Assembly: GCA_026419785.1 (NCBI GenBank)
Contig: JAODTK010002899.1
Location: 1-64,000 of the forward strand
Reading direction: 5' to 3'
Length of the DNA stretch: 64,000 nucleotides
DNA from: Sclerodactyla briareus
Taxonomy: Eukaryota > Echinodermata > Holothuroidea > Dendrochirotida > Sclerodactylidae
The number at the start of each line of letters is the position of its first letter. Position 1 is the stretch's first letter. The translations under genes and the position numbers were made by a program. Shown here piece after piece: positions 33,500 to 45,330 of the stretch. The notes beneath the pieces were generated by a model, which ran no database searches, had not been told where the DNA came from, and saw only the letters and a list, made by a program, of their open reading frames with translations.

Positions 33500-33795
33500 T
33501 ATTAATGAGTAAAACCGATTCGAATCCGAGTCTCACATCGCAAGACGTTTACTGGTTCTATCGAAACGCCAATGCTGTCGATATTATTTGCCTGGACTCT
33601 CAGAAAGCCTTTATCGAGGTGCCTCACAACCAACTGTCTCCCGTTCATAGTGCAGAGTTTTGGGTCTCTTCTCCGGCAATATCCTAATTGGAGTGATTGG
33701 CTCCACAAAAAGGCACATAGGCTGTCATTTATTGACGTTTTTCTACCTGAAAGTAGGTCACTAGCGATGTTCCCCACGAGTTGATTCTTGTCCAC
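33500..33795 (+). mobile_element. LINE reverse transcriptase fragment in ENPP intron
   Basis: The plus strand reads VDIICLDSQKAFIEVPHNQL, then after one shift WSDWLHKKAHRLSFIDVFLP and ESRSLAMFPTS. This corresponds to RT block A (V.LDFQKAFD.VPH..L), then (I.DWL..R.QRV.ING..S....V.SGVPQG). The catalytic Phe-Asp of block A has decayed (SQKAF in place of FQKAF). A short internal LINE piece in antisense orientation to the ENPP gene. The minus frame of 97 codons across it is a shadow. Confidence 0.7.
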
Positions 33796-34239
33796 CCTTT
33801 TTGGCCTGTTTTTTTAAAAACATCTCGAGAATTCTGTGTCATCCGGATTGAACACGGCACGAATGTGTGTATCGGAGTGACTTCGAATGATGAATGCATT
33901 TGTTCAAAGGATGTTCTCCATTATCTTCCTTCGATTTGGGCACTGTTTCCCAACACCGATAAACATGCAAAGTGATGCGGTCAGTATCATAGCGTCAACA
34001 ATTCCTTGAGATAAGTCAGAATATCTTGGTATGTATTTGTATTCTACATTGAAAACCTCTTAGCAGTGTGCGGAAGCCGCCTGGAAAGATAATTGGATTC
34101 GCCCTGATAAACGTAATTTTTGATTTCTTGACAAAGATCACTACCTTCGTGGGAAAGATAGAAATACATAGGGTTTATCCTGATATCCCACGTACAGCGA
34201 AGATCCCATATTCCCATGCATAAAGATACTTGGGAAGGC
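33796..34239 (-). other. Uncertain downstream part of the first ENPP segment
   Basis: The minus strand below the DHG motif stays open (34044-34241, with INPMYFYLSHEGSDLCQEIK), but I cannot match it firmly to the family, and the exon at 32 kb already supplies the corresponding KLK segment. It may be exon tail, intron, or a second copy of that segment. Confidence 0.3.
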
Positions 34240-34997
34240 ACTACCTCGATGTGGCCATGGTCTGCTACAAACAGAATTATGCAGCTGGTCTTTCAGTTTA
34301 TTCCCTCCACCTTTTCTAGCAGGTATCCGACGACACGGTCCATCCTTTCGATGGCATCGGTCACATTTGTCGAATCGGGTCCATGTCTATGGCAGGCGTG
34401 ATCCACATCAGGAAACCAGGTGAGACCGACTTAACCGCCGCCGGCGAAAAGATCGACCAACCTGTCGACGCAGAAACTCCGGCTCTAAAATCCCGTTTCC
34501 CGCTCGGTTGTGTCTTTGCAGTGAATCCGCTTAGTCGAACGTTCATACCGAACAGGAATCGAAGAACCGCGCTGGACCCCTTTGCTGTCGTTCGTAATCC
34601 AGATGGGTTCCGCCTGAATTCCAGCGATCTGATCGTCATTGTTGGTTATTTTGAAGAAAGTGGTCGTATTCAGCAATGGTTGCGTAATGTGTATTTACCA
34701 CCCACCCTTGAGACTCCGGGTTAGGCCAGTTTAACGAGTGTATCCCAATTCGGAGAACTCTTTTCGTCGGGAAAGATGTTGACGAGGTGATCAGCTTTAA
34801 TGCCAGACTTTGCAATGTGATCGAAGTTCGGCGTGTTACCTCTATCAAGAAAATCCCACCGGAAGGAATCGGATCCCAACCATGAGTAGAATGGGGCTGG
34901 TTAAGGGGTCTAGCCAAGTAGACTACACCGCAAAAACAGAAGAGCCAAGCGTGATGCCCAGCACACACGCACCGGTATTTGTTGTAGCCATGTCCAT
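34240..34997 (-). CDS. ENPP-family phosphodiesterase, N-terminal and catalytic segment (many frameshifts)
   Basis: ENPP enzymes hydrolyse phosphodiester or pyrophosphate bonds of nucleotides or lipids outside the cell, using two zinc ions and a catalytic Thr. The minus strand starts MDMATTNTGACVLGITLGSS, a hydrophobic signal or anchor. It then shows, in changing frames, SPILLMVG and DSFRWDFLDRGNTPNFDHIA (metal-binding Asp, family DGFRWDY), SGIKADHLVNIFP, FPTK (nucleophile Thr), PNWDTLV, PESQGWVVNTHY, AEPIWITNDSKGVQRGSS, VDRLVDLF, DVDHACHRHGPDS (metal Asp and His) and LFVADHGH (metal Asp-His). All catalytic residues can be found, but one stop (near 34930) and at least six frame changes lie within 760 bp, far more than in neighbouring genes. 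It is either a recent pseudogene or poor local consensus. Confidence 0.75.
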
Positions 34998-35339
34998 CTT
35001 CCTTATCTTTGGCAGAGGAAAGAGAAGCGGCCTTACATTTAGCACGGCCACGTGATTGATCTTGATCTCCGACGGATCTGAGGTATGTAGCCCGCCTCCC
35101 ACAGAAATCAGCCACCACGCACCCCCGATAAATTCGACCATCGCAATCCTGAAAACACAGAACCCTCACGGCACACACGCAAGCAATAGCCGGTACTCTA
35201 TCGAGATGTAAGTCCAGGTTGGTTAGCCGGCTGATGAAATTTTTCTTATGAGAATTGCACGAAGCTGTTCTAGGATCGAGAATTATTTGTACACGTTCTT
35301 TTCTTTCCAGTATTTATTTAGGCTTTTCATCTCTCTACT
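34998..35339. other. Upstream region of the ENPP gene
   Basis: Sequence 5' of the predicted ENPP start on the minus strand. No TATA box is obvious. The immediate context of the ATG (AAGATGG) is favourable for initiation. Confidence 0.3.
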
Positions 35340-36330
35340 TCCTCGACCTCATAAGGTCACACGAGGTTCGAAGTCCGAAACCTTTGTACACCGATAAGTC
35401 CAGAATGTTGGTCTGATCAAGCTAGCTTAAATTTAATATGCAGAGCTTTCTTATGGGGAGTACAGGAGCCAATTATTTTCTGCGTCGATCGATGTGATTT
35501 GTGAAAATTAAGAGATTGTGAAAATGTATTTTGGCAATTTAGATGTTAAGTTCATGTCCCAAAACCTTCTGAACACCTTAAATCCAGAACGATTAGTCCC
35601 AATCAGCTGGCTTTCTTTACGAGTTTGATAAACTGTTTTTTGGTCAGATCGTGGACATTTTGTAAGGCATTAGACAAACCCTTTTTGAAAACGAACATGG
35701 ACCCTATTGTATCGGGGTCAAGTCCAAAAGTCAACTGATTTCAGTATGAAACCCATGTGAACTCGACGAATCAGCAATGCTCAGAAACATCAAGGAATCA
35801 CTCAGCCTCTTGGCTTTCTTGTTTTACTCTTGACGAAGTCAGAAGAATCTACGAACTCAAGCCGGTTTGTGTGTCTGTGTGCGTGACGCCTGTCCCGTTG
35901 ACACGATCACTTGAAATGATGGCCATCCTTAGTAGGTATTGTGCCCCCGCCCCCCCCCCCCCCCCCCCCCAACTGAGTGTATTACCTCTTTTCATTTTTG
36001 GTCAGTACACGAATCATCCGAGGTCACAGTCTTAATCCCTGTAAGCACGATAAATCCAGAAGGTTGGTTCATCGAAATGAAAATGTGCACTTCCTATGGG
36101 GAGTACTAGAACCCTATCGTTTTCTGCTAGAGATAGGGACCATTTTGGAGGAAAAATGCGATTTTTGTGGAAAACAAAAAAGTTTGTTAATAATAAGTCA
36201 ACCATGCCGAGGCGGATGGAGCTCGAACTTGGCCTGTATGTTGCCTAGAAATATCTATACGAAACATGTTGTTATTTGATGAAGTCAGAGATCATCTGGG
36301 ACCAATAGAAGACAATCTTACAAAGGTAGG
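35340..36330 (+). repeat. Composite repeat: 312 bp-type units, head and C-run
   Basis: Units with CATAAGGTCACACGAGGTTCG, CACCGATAAGTCCAGAATG..GGTCTGATCA and TTCTTATGGGGAGTACAGGA lie at about 35350-35560 and 35560-35760. A head with hairpin TTGACGAAGTCAGAAGAATC, a GT tract and GTGACGCCTGTCCCGTTGACACGATCA lies at 35818-35915, then a C20 run (35951-35970), then another unit to about 36330. It lies just 5' of the ENPP gene. Confidence 0.6.
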
Positions 36331-38164
36331 TCGAGAATGCTTAGGCCAATAAGGGGCACTCTGCTGTAGTGGTTTTATTTTTGTTTTGTTTTTTCATGTT
36401 TTCATGTACTGGAGGCAGGACACATTCATTGAACGAGAGTCGAATGTCAAGTTTCAATAAGTCATGTCCTCTGGTATGTGCAAGATTTTTTTTTTTTTTC
36501 CACAAAGTGGGTCATTCGACCCAATGACATATGACTTGCCCTAGTCATGCACGGATAACCGCGTTATTAAGAATTGCGTCGCGATTGCAGCATCCACAAT
36601 GGCAGCAGTGTATGACCATATCGGCAGGAAAAGTACTTACCAATATCAAGCGACAACCCGAAGCAATCAGATTTTCAACTGATTCGTCTATACTGGGTGG
36701 TAGATTGAACTGTATACAACCACGTCTGAATTGCTTTCCAGAGTCTACCCTGGTGTACTTTGCTTAAATCTCTTCTTTGATAAACCAACAGACGAAGGAT
36801 CACGTTCGGCCGCTCGCAGGTTCACTCGGCAATGGGAGGAAGTCGCGCGTCATGAAAACTGATCGGTCTCTGGAATCACGCAACTGCGACAACAGTATAC
36901 TCGAATGATATGTGTGGACTTTAGAATCAAACACAGTGCATTAATTAGCCAGTCAACAATTAGAGATAATGATATTATGAAGCGATTATAAGATGATGTC
37001 AAAGTCAACCGGGAACAGGCCAATACTCGCAAATGGATCTAATGACGTTGATCGATCATTGGTTCGGTCATCTATTCGAAGAGATAGTCATTTTTATATG
37101 CATTACGCTCAGAGAGGACATGTACTCCAGGAACATCTTGGCTAATGTTTAGACGATTGTGGCTTTTATATATTCTCACGTCGCTCTCCTAGTTGTTTTT
37201 TTAAACGTTTGTATCAGTGATGTAATCCTGCAGCCAATTTTGGGTACCCACGGATCTGTAGGTGCAGTAGTTGTAGCTATATACGTTCGATATCACATAA
37301 ACATAAATTGTGGCTGGAACCAAGATGAGTAATCGAGTCTTGAGCAAGACTGGGAACATAATGGGATGTGTGTCCAACGCGATATAGCGAAAATTCAACA
37401 AATAACTTTCATTATCCTCAGAGTTGGAAAAATTATTCGAGTATACAATGCAAATTGCATTATCAAAACAATCAGATCAGTTTTCCACTGAAATCTATAT
37501 TCGTGTAATTTCAGCATAATGCCGGGAAACTCTTGTTTTTATGCTTGTACCCTGTTTTAAAATTTGAAACCATTTAGTCTTTCCAATCTCTCCATGTACT
37601 GAGGAAAAGAAACATGTTCAGAATTCCACGGAGACCAATGGGCTACCCCTGCTATAATCTGATTGTAAGTGCATCTTCGAATGGAGCTTGAACCAACAGT
37701 TCATGTCTCGACTGGTGATGTCTTCCTCACAAGTTCAACTGTCTGAAATCCTTTTTTAAGCCTTCGTCTTGCAGTTGGTTGGATGTCTTCAGATCTGTTG
37801 ATGACTTGAGACACGCAACCAAGAAAGTTTCACGTTTTCTTTTTCCTTTCTCGCCCGAACTCATTTCGAGGAGAGAGTGGACGCTTTGCCAAGTGTCTGT
37901 ATTTCCTCCCTTTGTCCTGTGTTCTACGGTTCTTGTGCACATGCAGCAAAGTTCCAGCTCGATGACTGTAGGCACTGATCCCTTCAGTTTGGTGACTTGA
38001 TTGTAATGTGAAATTAGTGTGTTCTTTTGGACGTGCAAAAGTTGTCTAGATTCAATTAAACATTAACTGGGTGCACACACATCTTTTTTCACTTGTTCCA
38101 GTGAGTACTGTACAATTTCAACTGAGTATTAATCTGTTGACTGTAGGGTTGTAATCATGTATAT
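36331..38164. other. No certain gene
   Basis: There is a T-run at 36487-36499. Minus frames at 36850-37032 and 37201-37401 are hydrophobic (RYIALDTHPIMFPVLLKTRL superficially recalls a receptor loop), but the flanks do not continue as a seven-helix receptor. A 103-codon minus frame (37727-38038) is unassigned. Confidence 0.3.
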
Positions 38165-39420
38165 TGTTGCAACACCAGGTGCCGAACGAAGTCTTTGCTA
38201 GGATCATCCTGAACAGGATCCGTTGTCACCTGCTTGCGTGCGTCACATCGTGGATCGCATCTTGGCTCTCCGTTCCTGTCTGAGCGGAGGCTTTCTCGTG
38301 GCCTAATCGATTTCCGCAAGCCTTTGATTCTGTGTGTAGAGAGGCTCTTGGAGAATTCTCGAGCGGTGTGGGGTGCCAACCCGCCTTGTACACCTGATAT
38401 TCCCTCTGGATTCTGAAGGAAGAGGCCTGTGAGTGTGCTGGTGGAGTCTCTGACTTTCCCCGTTGTCACGGGTTTGAGACAAGGGTGTACACGTCTTCAA
38501 CACTTTCAACACGTGTGTGAACTCTGGATTATGGAGAGCGTTGTGGATAGTACCGGCGGTGGGGTCTCATTCGGGGGAGTCATGGTTCTGACCTGGACTT
38601 CGCGGAGGATGCGGATGATTATTCGCCGAGCTTGTGGATTCTCTGGTTGATGCCCTTGGAACACTTAGTCGGGAGGCAATCCGTTGGGTCTTCAGGTGTC
38701 ATGGACCAAGACTGAAAATCTTTGGTGGAATCTTGGACAGTGCTGCGGAGTCTGTCCAGGTGTTGGGCGAGAACGTTAGAGTCACCAAATATTTTTTTAC
38801 CTCGGCAGTATCATTAGTGACTCTGCTTCTTGCGAGCCTGTGGTCAGTAGACGCCTTGGGCTGGCATATAGAGTCATGAAATCACTGGATAGTGGTGTTT
38901 GGCGGTCGCGCTACCTGAGCGAAAGAACCAAGCTCCGTCTTCCTGGGGATTGTTGTATTCAAGTCGTGGCTATTCGTTCTAGTGAAGACGGGACGCTACA
39001 CTGCTGGGCTAAGACGGCGATTAGTTCCTTTTTGACTACCTCACTCCTTCGCATACATCGGAGATGGCAGGATCACGTATCTATGCCAGGGTTATCGGGG
39101 AGGAGGCGGGGATGGTGAAGGTTAGCGGGGATGGTGAAGGTAGCTGCCTGTTTCGCGATCATCAACTTGGTTTTTTGGGATACGGCGCACTTCTCGGCGG
39201 ACGATCCTGCCACCGCGTTCTGGGTGACGAGATCGGTGGGCTGGGGACGAACGCCGGGTTGGCGATGCTTCGAGGGTACCCGGGGAGTGGGGGGTGGGGG
39301 GGGGGATAGGCCATGCACAGGGCCTGGTTGATGGCCGGAGCGGGGCCGATTGGAAGCGGCCGGCTTGGTGCATTACCAGTTCCAGGATGTGCGTGAGTGA
39401 GTGAATGGTAAGAGTTCTGA
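38165..39420 (+). mobile_element. LINE of a second type, RT and 3' domain, frameshifted
   Basis: Plus strand in shifting frames: FARIILNRIR (38193), GLRQGCT (38472; family G.RQGC), a decayed FADD box with EDADDYSPS (38605-38630), SVSRRLGLAYRVMKSLDSGV-like text (VSRRLGLAYRVMKSLDSG at 38840-38895), WRSRYLSERTKLRL, RRWQDHVSMPGL (39063-39095), and FSADDPA near the end. The S.S.CE..VSRRLGLAYRVM.SLD..VW..RYL..RTKLR..R block is characteristic of a LINE group common in fish and invertebrates and distinct from the CR1-like copies at 0.2, 20 and 33.5 kb. Clade not assigned. Several stops. Confidence 0.75.
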
Positions 39421-40661
39421 GAACATTAATAAGGCAGGACAAGGGTATTGTTCACAATGCGAAAACACTGAGGTTACGGTTAAGGGTCGAAGTATTATCA
39501 CATCCGCCTTCATAATGCGCTTACATCACAAAACAGGGAAATGTGAATTGATTACAAATCTAGGAGCAAGAAAATAGAGTGAGCTTATACAGAAATAAAT
39601 ATATGGATCCTACATAAGGGCTTGAACAGAAGTGCCTGTCTGGGCCCCCTTTCTCTCTTTTTGACAGTATTTAGTCATGCACGCATGAAGTGATGATGTG
39701 GCATGATGGACTATACGAATACAAGCAAAATATATTTGTTCACAAGTTTCAAGCATTCAATATCTGTCTGTGGCACGAAGACGCGGTTGTGAGGCGCTCA
39801 AACTTTAGGAATTTTAATGAGGACCTACGGAAATATTTCCCAGATATGGAATGAGTGTGGCAAGCGATGGCTCGAAGGACATTGCCAATCGTGTCAAAGC
39901 TTCTTCATGAGCTGAGTGATAGAAAAATATAGGATGGCTCTTCAGTTGAGTGCCTGAGGCGCCACAGGAGGTCTAGTAGCTTGTGCCCAAGTGGTCACAA
40001 GCAATACCAGAAGGTGCAATCCTGATAGGTACAGGTCTGGCTATGTTTTATATGTCACTGTTGTGAAATGATGAGTTGCTCCACTGCCCCAACAATCCCA
40101 GGTTGAAAATTGCCTACATCCTGTAAATGGGTAGGCCTATTATTCCTTCCTAGGATTCGGGGCATAGGTTAAAATGGGGACAATCTGATGCATTCGCTTG
40201 CAATTCCCTCATTCCCAACATCAATTTTTCGAATCGCAGGTCATTATATACCGCAACACTGTAATGTATCAGGGGATTTGTGTTCAGGGGCTTTCTGTCG
40301 CGCCGGGACTGAGTTTAGCGTCAATGACTCCTTTAACGCACTATTCGAGGACCGCCCCTGAAACTTTTTTGTTGGCGTGGAATTAGTCCGCTTCATCATC
40401 AACACGAAACTCGGTGAGTGTGGAGAGAATTGGGTTCCGAAAAAATCAATGTCATTGGATTTCCTTTTTTTCTCTTCTTTTGCAATTCCTTTCAACTTTG
40501 TCGGATCTGTACAAAACTTGGTGGAAGTCACTAGTCCGCTTTGCATGATTTATGCGACGGAAGTAGATGGTACCTGAGGAAGAATGGCGATGCCTTCATT
40601 TGCAGTTGTGTCGTGGAATGTCACCTTTTCTTACTGTTTACGTTCTTTTTTCCATCGACAG
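39421..40661. other. No gene; part is dispersed repeat
   Basis: 40330-40610 matches the dispersed repeat with CTTTGTCGGATCTGTACAAAACTTGGTGG and CATGATTTATGC. The remainder is AT-rich and unassigned. Confidence 0.35.
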
Positions 40662-40717
40662 AGAGCGGAGCATCCCAACACACACAGCACCTAGCGTCAA
40701 CGGAACAAACATGATAG
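40662..40717 (+). CDS. Candidate 56 bp exon before zinc-finger sequence
   Basis: Acceptor TTTCCATCGACAG and donor GTGAGT bracket an open stretch reading ERSIPTHTAPSVNGTNMI. The next acceptor (CCCAGCTGCAG at 40789) is only 72 bases on and leads into the C2H2 sequence. It is probably the preceding exon of that gene, alive or dead. Confidence 0.35.
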
Positions 40718-40789
40718 GTGAGTGGGACAATTTCCTGTGGAAGCCCCGTGTCAGCTTAATCAGTCTGAGGAAGACTTCCCCAGCTGCAG

Positions 40790-41830
40790 GCTTTGGTTGA
40801 TCCTGAAGATTACACAACAGGTGGAAGACCCTATCATGTAAATATTGTGAAAAGGCATTTAAAGCTTCCAATACATTGAGGAGGCATGAGAACCTGCACA
40901 CAGAGAAAGGCACTACAGTGTATCATTGTGAGAAAATTATTTTCATGGCAACTTATCTGATAAATCCATGGAGAAACCCAGGGGAAACGCCATACGAGTG
41001 CAAGTTCTGCCAGAAGGCATACAGAACCAGTATACTTGAAAACCGATGAGAGATGTCACACTGGGGTACACTCATATAAATTGACATTGTGAAAAGGTAC
41101 AATCGAACTACCGACTTGAAAATCCACGTAGAGACTTCCATACAGTGTGAAGACCAATCAGTGACGTTTTGCGAGCAAGCATTCAGATCGAATGACAGCT
41201 TGAAAATACATTATCTGTTACACCCTTGGGAGAAACCTCATAATGGGGTCACCTGTGGAAGTCTCCAAATAACCCGCCGCCTTGATAGTTTCCACCGATA
41301 ATACACACAGGTTAAAGACCATTCCAGTTGTCTTTCTGCGAGCAGGCGTTCAGAACAATGCAGTATGAAAAACGCACAGCGGGTCACACTGGGTAGAAGA
41401 CCTTATCAAACGCGATTATTTGTGAGAAAACGTTTTAGGAGTTCGTCAACCCGCGTAGTGCATGAGCGACTAACAATGTGAGAAGAACCGTACCCTGTTA
41501 TGTGATGTGAGGAGCATTCCGGTCTCGTAGTTTGTTACAGTCCACTGAGAAGAATACATACGGTGAGACGCCATATTGTGATAAAGTATTTCTCAAGTCT
41601 ATCGAATTGGACGGTACACGAAAGGGTCCATACCGGTGTCAGCCGTATAAGTAAATATTGTGAGAAAGAATTCTCTAGTCGTCGATAAGACGTGCACGAA
41701 AGACTCCATACAGTTGTCAAGCCCTACCGATGTGCATTCTGTGATAAAGCAGTTAACACAGCTCAACATCTGAATAAAAATGTGAAGATGCACCACGATG
41801 ACAAAGTGTCAAAAAGTCATTTTGCACCTG
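40790..41830 (+). pseudogene. C2H2 zinc-finger gene, decayed
   Basis: One finger is complete: CKYCEKAFKASNTLRRHENLH at 40837-40900, fitting C-x2-C-x12-H-x4-H. CKFCQKAYRTS (about 41000), CEQAFRS.DSLKIH (about 41170-41215) and CAFCDKAVNTAQHLNKNVK (about 41732-41790) are partial fingers at multiples of roughly 84 bases. GETPYE- and EKPH-like linkers remain. Stops and frame changes fall inside most fingers and several Cys or His are lost, so the array cannot make a working DNA-binding protein as written. Base errors alone seem unlikely given the lost ligands. Confidence 0.65.
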
Positions 41831-42317
41831 CAGCATTTCGGCAGAACGACTGTCAAATTTGGTTATTCTTCGGGTGTGGCGTTTCATCTAAGGGACTGAG
41901 GCGTCCAAGGATGCGGAGGATTTCTATGCAGCATTGAAATTACCTGTACTGCGTGTAGCGACGAGCTTAAATAGCACACCACCCGAACATCCGATTGGAG
42001 AGCATACGTGCAGGTTGAAGCATATCTCTGCTACAGTTACAAAAATGTACTTCACATTGAGAACATTCACGACGTTCTCACTTTCAGCTCATGCAGTGAG
42101 CTACTTTTTGTATCATCTGTGCAGTATATAGTACCATCAAATCAACGGTTCACTGTCGATGAGGACAAAAATTAAAACTAGGAAGCCTAAGGCTTGCAAA
42201 TACCTGTTTGCTCGACTTTTGAAAGACGGTGTCGATGATTTATCCAGGAACTCTCTTGAGGAAGCTGTTACAGGCATTAAGAGCAGAGTGGATATTGCTT
42301 CTGTTCGTGTAAATCAT
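41831..42317. other. No gene seen
   Basis: Sequence after the zinc-finger remnant. Short frames only. Confidence 0.35.
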
Positions 42318-42800
42318 TTGATTTGATTTGATTGCTACGGGTTCAGAAGCCAATTTGACTCATCATGACCCACCGAATTTTTTTTGATGTGGCATTACAC
42401 CGTACGACAACTCGCCTTTCTTCTTCTCGACTAGCGCTCAGATGATTCGAGGCAGGAGGACACAATCCCTGCTCCGCTGACCGCAATTTTAACGGTCCCC
42501 CATCCGACGGCCTATCAGTGAACTCCCAGGAAGACCTGACACTTTCCTCAGAACCTGAAGAGCGGAACGATTTTCGACCGACTGCTTCGGCCGACCGAAC
42601 TGACCACCATATTGCATGCCCCCGAAACAACCCCCCGACATTACCACAAGCCCACTGCTCAACACAGCCCAGGAACCTAAGACCAGGAACAACCCCCGTC
42701 GAACTGCAAGTACAGCCACTTCTGAAAACGCCGGCTGGAATTTCGAACCCGAGGGCCTGTTGCATGCAAAGCGACACTGATACCGCGCTACTACTACTAT
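42318..42800 (-). mobile_element. SINE with tRNA-Ala-like head
   Basis: On the minus strand a pol III A-box-like TAGCGCGGTATC (42790-42779) is followed by GCTTTGCATGCAACAGGCCC, which matches the anticodon arm and variable region of tRNA-Ala(UGC), and by B box GGGTTCGAAATTCC (42750-42737). The head lacks a proper acceptor stem, so it is not a working tRNA. A body of about 400 bp, with GTCGGATGGGGACCGTTAAAA near 42500 (typical wording of invertebrate SINE 3' parts), ends in CAATCAAATCAAATCAAAT, a short-repeat tail at about 42306-42335. The open frames of 144 and 165 codons over it are shadows of its GC-rich body. Confidence 0.65.
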
Positions 42801-44999
42801 TCTCCCGCTTCTTATTTTTTTTTCTTTTTGGAAAGGCGCAGAAGTCTAGCCATCCTCATTTCACACTTGTGCATATTTTATCCCCTAAACAGTATTATAC
42901 CTCTTCGCATATTATATCGGTCAGACCCTCCCAACATCGACAGCATTCGCACTGCCCGCCCTACAGTTCACATGATATATATATGTTATGCGCTCGAATG
43001 GCCGGGACCACCTAATGATTCGCCTTATTTATCCCAAAGCGCCTGGCGACTTGGGTTAGCTGAATAATAAATAAAACAATATATAATACTATATAAATAT
43101 AATGATTGACACGAACAAAGATTGCTTGTTTTGATTGAGACATGGGTTGAGCGAAACTCTCTGGAGATTTGAGACGGGGAGACGTCAGGTATGAATAAAC
43201 TAGTGCAAGTATCACGGGCATCTTATTAGCAGTGTGGGGGGGGGGGGGGTGGCCCTGGGGTCAATTGTAAGTTACTTGGGTGGCGTCTTTTGAGTGTGGT
43301 GACTGCAGCAACACGCCCGAGTGCTGGCTGTGACCTCATCAACACCAATGATTTCGATCGAGGCCTTCTGTATTCTCATCAAGTTTACTGAGGGCTTTTG
43401 ATGAGGCTCTATCCAGTATAGAGAAGCATACTCCATCGAGTCGCAGCCCTGGATAGAGTAGTTCTGCGTCGAGAGGAGCGACTATGGCGATGTCAGGTTG
43501 CATTTGTTAATGGAGTCAGGCAGTCATGAAGTACCACATGACGAAATTACACTGCTGAACATTAAGTTCTGATTCACAGGCCCTCTCGAAACAATATAGC
43601 CTTTGATCTAGATGGATTTGCATAAACACCCTGCCCAAACAAGAAACTAGAGCCTGAATGAGTCTTTCTTATACAGGTTTTCATTTCTATTCTGTCGCAT
43701 GTATATGCATGTACTTCAGCATTATTTTGTACTGTATCCTTCTGAATCCCGCTCCTTTTCTTGAACGGCCCCATTTTTTTGAGGCGAGACCTGTTCAACA
43801 TTTTGTCGCAGCTTTCGTCGAAGATTGTACTCACACAGTACATAGTTATGTACTAGTATGTCTACTGCAACGCGCCAAACCATTGGCTCGATTTTTGTTA
43901 GGAAAACCTGAGCAATATGTGGCTTGGAACTGGTATTGTATCAATGCTTAAGCTTGGTAAACATTTGCTGTATATCGGCTATTCATTGAAATCCATGTCC
44001 CTTTAATCCATGCCGGAAAATTAGTGAAGCCCCTACATTGGTCTAGCGTGAATCACAGCCTTATTTATCGGGACTCGGCGATCGCTCAAACAAATCCGCC
44101 GTCTCCACAGTGTCAATGCAAACCACAATTTGAATTAGGTGTGTGTGTGTGGGGTGATGAGTCGAGGTGTCCGCTAGCTGTGTAACAAATTTTCAATGCT
44201 CTGCTAATGAGAGGGCACATTAATGCAAGAGGCCTGGATACCGGCATGCTGCTGTGCACGTAATGCTGTACCAGTGAGTGGGAAATGCATCCCTGCAATC
44301 ACGAGAAGATATACGCAGAAATCACATGTTAACTTCGTGAACTTGTTTCGTCGCCCTTTTGACAAGCGTCCCGTGCGGGTTTTAGAGGTCTGGTATACCA
44401 GGTCTATAATACCTATAGAAAAATATGGATAGTAGACCTCTCTTTTTACAACAAGCAAAAAAACAACACCGAAACCTGGTTTTTTCCTTATAGTTGTAAC
44501 ATTTACATTCACAAATCCAGTGACTCCAGTGACAAAATGACACACATCCCAGTCTCAGGGTCTTTTACTATTTTCTGTCCTTCGAAACAATCACATATAC
44601 ATACATACATGTTGATAAGTTAAATCGTAAATAATTCACAATCATCCATGTGTGGACAATCTTTGCAATAAATATACAAGCAATAATGAACTACTCCAAT
44701 CTGTTCTTTCGAGTCTCTAGCGTATGGTAGGAAACAGTATGACTAAGAATACGCTCAATAATTCACTGAATTTATTGCAGCGAATTGATCTGGAATTCCC
44801 CATGCCCGCAATCAATGAGGTACATTTGGCGTTATTTTTTTTATTTTTTTTATATCCCTCCCCCACTCCCTGCGCAACATAGAACAGAAAACTAAAACAC
44901 ATAGTGCTGTAATTGAATATGATTTGCACTTAACAAGCGTTTACACCAATACTTAAGCACGGGTCAGGCTAATCTCGGTCCATTGAGTCACAATCCCTA
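42801..44999. other. No assigned gene; G15 run
   Basis: A run of about 15 G lies at 43236-43250. Short frames on both strands (43574-43951, 44113-44545) have no recognised domain. (CATA)n-like text occurs at 44594-44610. Confidence 0.35.
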
Positions 45000-45330
45000 A
45001 ATTTTGAAATTCCAAATTCAAATTTCCTGTATTCTCTTCTTTATTTCCCCATCGGGTTGTTACCTCCATTCAGCCTGCCATTCCTCCCCAATCACCACCC
45101 CCTTCATAAATGATTCCCCAAATTACATGTTTGAAAAAACCTATATCCACTAGTAACCCCCTAAAAATCGAATTTTTCCTTGATTACTGTACCCTCTCTT
45201 TCCCCATACTGGGTTACCTCCCCATTAGCCTGCAACCCTCCACCCTCCCCATAATTTTTCCCCCACCCCACTTCTATGATGTCCCCAATTACAGTTTTCT
45301 GCAACTCCATTCACAAGTCCACTCAATTTT
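45000..45330 (+). repeat. About 155 bp duplication, C-rich
   Basis: TTTCCCCAT.C(T)GGGTTACCTCC..CAGCCTGC and TTCC..CCACCCC..TTCATAAATGAT / TTCTATGATGT occur twice (about 45045 and 45200). Confidence 0.55.

Noticed and set aside
33505..33540. GATTCGAATCC, like a tRNA T-loop
   Set aside because: No A box or tRNA-shaped sequence upstream; lies at the edge of a LINE fragment.
37201..37401. RYIALDTHPIMFPVLL, reminiscent of the loop after helix 3 in rhodopsin-type receptors
   Set aside because: No helix 3 before it, no consistent later helices, and no DRY-like motif at the right place.
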